Below, piece by piece: positions 23,415-24,347 of a DNA stretch of 24,347 nt. Source of the DNA: JAZLJD01 sp045617725 (GTDB taxonomy: Bacteria; Bacillota; Clostridia; Lachnospirales; Lachnospiraceae); assembly GCA_045617725.1 (NCBI GenBank), contig JAZLJD010000018.1, positions 1 through 24,347 on the forward strand, written 5' to 3'. The position numbers and the translations under genes were made by a program. The notes below the pieces were generated by a model that had not been told where the DNA came from, did no database searches, and worked only from the letters and a program-made list of their open reading frames with translations. The first letter of the stretch is position 1; each line of letters begins with the position of its first letter.

Positions 23415-23503
23415 TTCATATATTTCTTTTTGGCACACTTTGTGATTTAATGAGAGTAGCAGTTAAGTATTTATCATAATAACATATACGAGGAGGATAT
23501 ATT

Positions 23504-24031
23504 ATGTCACAGATTTGCAAGACTTGTGGTGCTGAAATGCCTGATGGCACTATCTTCTGCACCAATTGTGGTACCCGTTTTGATTTTGAGGAGGCTGCAC
23601 AGCCTGCACCGGCTCCTGCTCCTGCACCCGCTCCCGAACCCGCTCCGGTTCCCGTAGTTGCACCTGTTCCGGCACCGACTCCTGCTCCGACTTATTCAGC
23701 ACCGGTTCAGCCCGCTCCCGCTCCGGTACGCCCTGCACCGATGCCCAATACTTATGTAGCTCCGATTGCCGTAGCTGCAGACCTTGAGAAGCCTTGCTCA
23801 ACCGCAACCTTCTTCTGGATGTCTTTCGTATACGCTATCCCCGTCATCGGATTCATCGTAAACATCATCTGCTGCTTCGCAGCCAAGAACAAGAGCTTCA
23901 AGCACTTCAGCCGTTCTATCCTGATTTGGTGGATTGTAGGCATTGTATTTGTTCTTATCCTTGTTCTTCTGGCATTTGCATTCGGAGCCCGCCTTGGTGA
24001 AGTCATCGAAGATTTCATACTCAGCCTCTAA
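23504..24031 (+). CDS. Zinc-ribbon membrane protein with Pro/Ala-rich linker, function unknown
   Basis: The 175-residue protein begins with a zinc ribbon whose four cysteines are C5, C8, C19 and C22 (CKTCGAEMPDG...CTNCG). A linker of about 55 residues dominated by alternating Pro and Ala (31-85) follows, then two hydrophobic helices (about 101-125 and 138-162) joined by a basic loop. The ribbon is probably cytoplasmic and tethered to the membrane by the stiff linker. Many such proteins exist in Clostridia with no assigned role. GGAGG lies 9 bases before the ATG. The 89-bp gap behind the carboxypeptidase gene contains no clear terminator or strong promoter; a terminator follows the gene. Confidence 0.92.
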   Translation: MSQICKTCGAEMPDGTIFCTNCGTRFDFEEAAQPAPAPAPAPAPEPAPVPVVAPVPAPTPAPTYSAPVQPAPAPVRPAPMPNTYVAPIAVAADLEKPCSTATFFWMSFVYAIPVIGFIVNIICCFAAKNKSFKHFSRSILIWWIVGIVFVLILVLLAFAFGARLGEVIEDFILSL

Positions 24032-24049
24032 AATTTATCTGTCCCATGA

Positions 24050-24078
24050 GCCTCTCGGTATTGCCGAGAGGCTTTTTT
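24050..24078 (+). terminator. Rho-independent terminator after the zinc-ribbon gene
   Basis: A perfect 9-bp stem GCCTCTCGG/CCGAGAGGC (24050-24058 with 24064-24072) with a 5-base loop is followed by six T. Confidence 0.95.
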
Positions 24079-24110
24079 AGTCCTTTTCACACAAGGATGC
24101 GTACTTCTGC

Positions 24111-24131
24111 ACGGAATTTCGCTGTGCTCTC
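24111..24131 (+). repeat. Direct repeat, copy 1 (21 bp)
   Basis: A 21-base word with core GGAATTTCGCTGTGCTCTC is repeated exactly at 24227-24247, 116 bp downstream. Both copies lie in the non-coding tract after the terminator. Confidence 0.9.
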
Positions 24132-24226
24132 GAGGGTCGCTACATGCCCGGGCGGAAGCGGCATGGCGTTCTCTGCAGCGACATTAAAGCGAGCAGTTGC
24201 AGATTGCGAGTTATGGCTTAAGTGAA

Positions 24227-24247
24227 ACGGAATTTCGCTGTGCTCTC
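24227..24247 (+). repeat. Direct repeat, copy 2 (21 bp)
   Basis: Identical to 24111-24131. Only this copy continues into an inverted repeat: ATTTCGCTGTGCT (24232-24244) pairs with AGCACTGCGAAAT (24251-24263), 12 of 13 positions, around a 6-base loop. Confidence 0.9.
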
Positions 24248-24264
24248 CAAAGCACTGCGAAATA

Positions 24265-24315
24265 GAAAGCGACATGTTTGAAGAGCTCGCATCGGCGAGC
24301 GATGAGTTCGCTTTC
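24265..24315. repeat. Nested stem-loop element
   Basis: GAAAGCGA (24265-24272) pairs with TCGCTTTC (24308-24315), enclosing a GCTCGC/GCGAGC hairpin (24285-24290 with 24295-24300) with a 4-base loop. With the preceding hairpin this makes a compact multi-stem fold. Confidence 0.6.
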
Positions 24316-24347
24316 GTTCCGTGGAGCGTAAAGACAGAACCGTTAAA

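Larger units (their letters stand above)
24080..24347. other. Non-coding, repeat- and hairpin-rich tract at the right edge
   Basis: This 268-base stretch has no convincing gene on either strand. It contains a 21-base direct repeat, an imperfect 13-bp hairpin and a nested stem structure (listed separately). Its many GCGA/TCGC words differ from the coding regions. It may be part of a dispersed genomic repeat or a structured RNA; neither can be shown from one copy. Confidence 0.5.

Noticed and set aside
23590..23760. Repetitive GCTCCTGCACC-type sequence as a tandem repeat or CRISPR-like array
   Set aside because: It is in frame within the zinc-ribbon gene and encodes the Pro/Ala linker; units vary and there are no spacers.
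24087..24275. 62-codon minus-strand open frame in the right-edge tract
   Set aside because: It runs through both the direct repeat and the hairpin, lacks a Shine-Dalgarno, and is better explained as a repeat read in a chance open frame.

Overview
The window looks like a chromosomal segment of a Clostridia-class Firmicute, most likely a member of the Lachnospiraceae. This is inferred from strong AGGAGG-type ribosome binding sites, medium GC, a gcvT-type glycine riboswitch and the gene repertoire; no rRNA or tRNA is present to confirm it. No mobile element, phage gene, CRISPR array or tRNA was found.

Layout. Bases 1-1828 (+) hold the tail of an unidentified gene and a polytopic membrane protein that may be a GT-C type glycosyltransferase. 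It converges on, and overlaps, a minus-strand operon (4234 to 1803) of a ferredoxin-type aldo/keto reductase, a tail-anchored repeat protein and tRNA pseudouridine synthase truA. Next is a sodium:glycine/alanine symporter gene (5793 to 4372), preceded by a glycine riboswitch and a good promoter and closed by a terminator. Bases 12086-5949 (-) are a tight four-gene run: trkA and trkH (potassium uptake), a GH3 beta-glucosidase, and a GT2-GtrA fusion.

The centre (21917 to 12149, -) is a long operon starting with trmB, followed by ten Mrp/Mbh-type cation antiporter genes: mrpE, mrpF, mrpG, an MbhD-like DUF4040 protein, an MbhE-MrpB fusion, mrpC, and four different proton-conducting antiporter-like subunits. 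The order is that of the antiporter half of archaeal membrane-bound hydrogenase (mbhA to mbhH), but no hydrogenase or complex I peripheral subunit is present. A strong terminator ends the operon only 22 bp before the trkA start codon.

The operon diverges from a D-Ala-D-Ala carboxypeptidase gene (22080, +) across a short control region. Candidate -10 boxes for the two directions overlap there, and a perfect 14-bp-arm inverted repeat sits beside them. A zinc-ribbon membrane protein with a Pro/Ala linker and its terminator follow. The last 270 bases are non-coding, rich in direct and inverted repeats, and resemble a dispersed genomic repeat.

Taken together, the middle of the window is a cation-handling region: a sodium-coupled amino acid importer, a potassium uptake system and a multi-subunit Na+/H+ antiporter are near neighbours. 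The functional link is inferred from gene identity and position. The most unusual item is the composition of the antiporter: four D/A-type subunits, one of them with a short N-terminus and a long C-terminal extension, plus a split MrpA and a fused MrpB.
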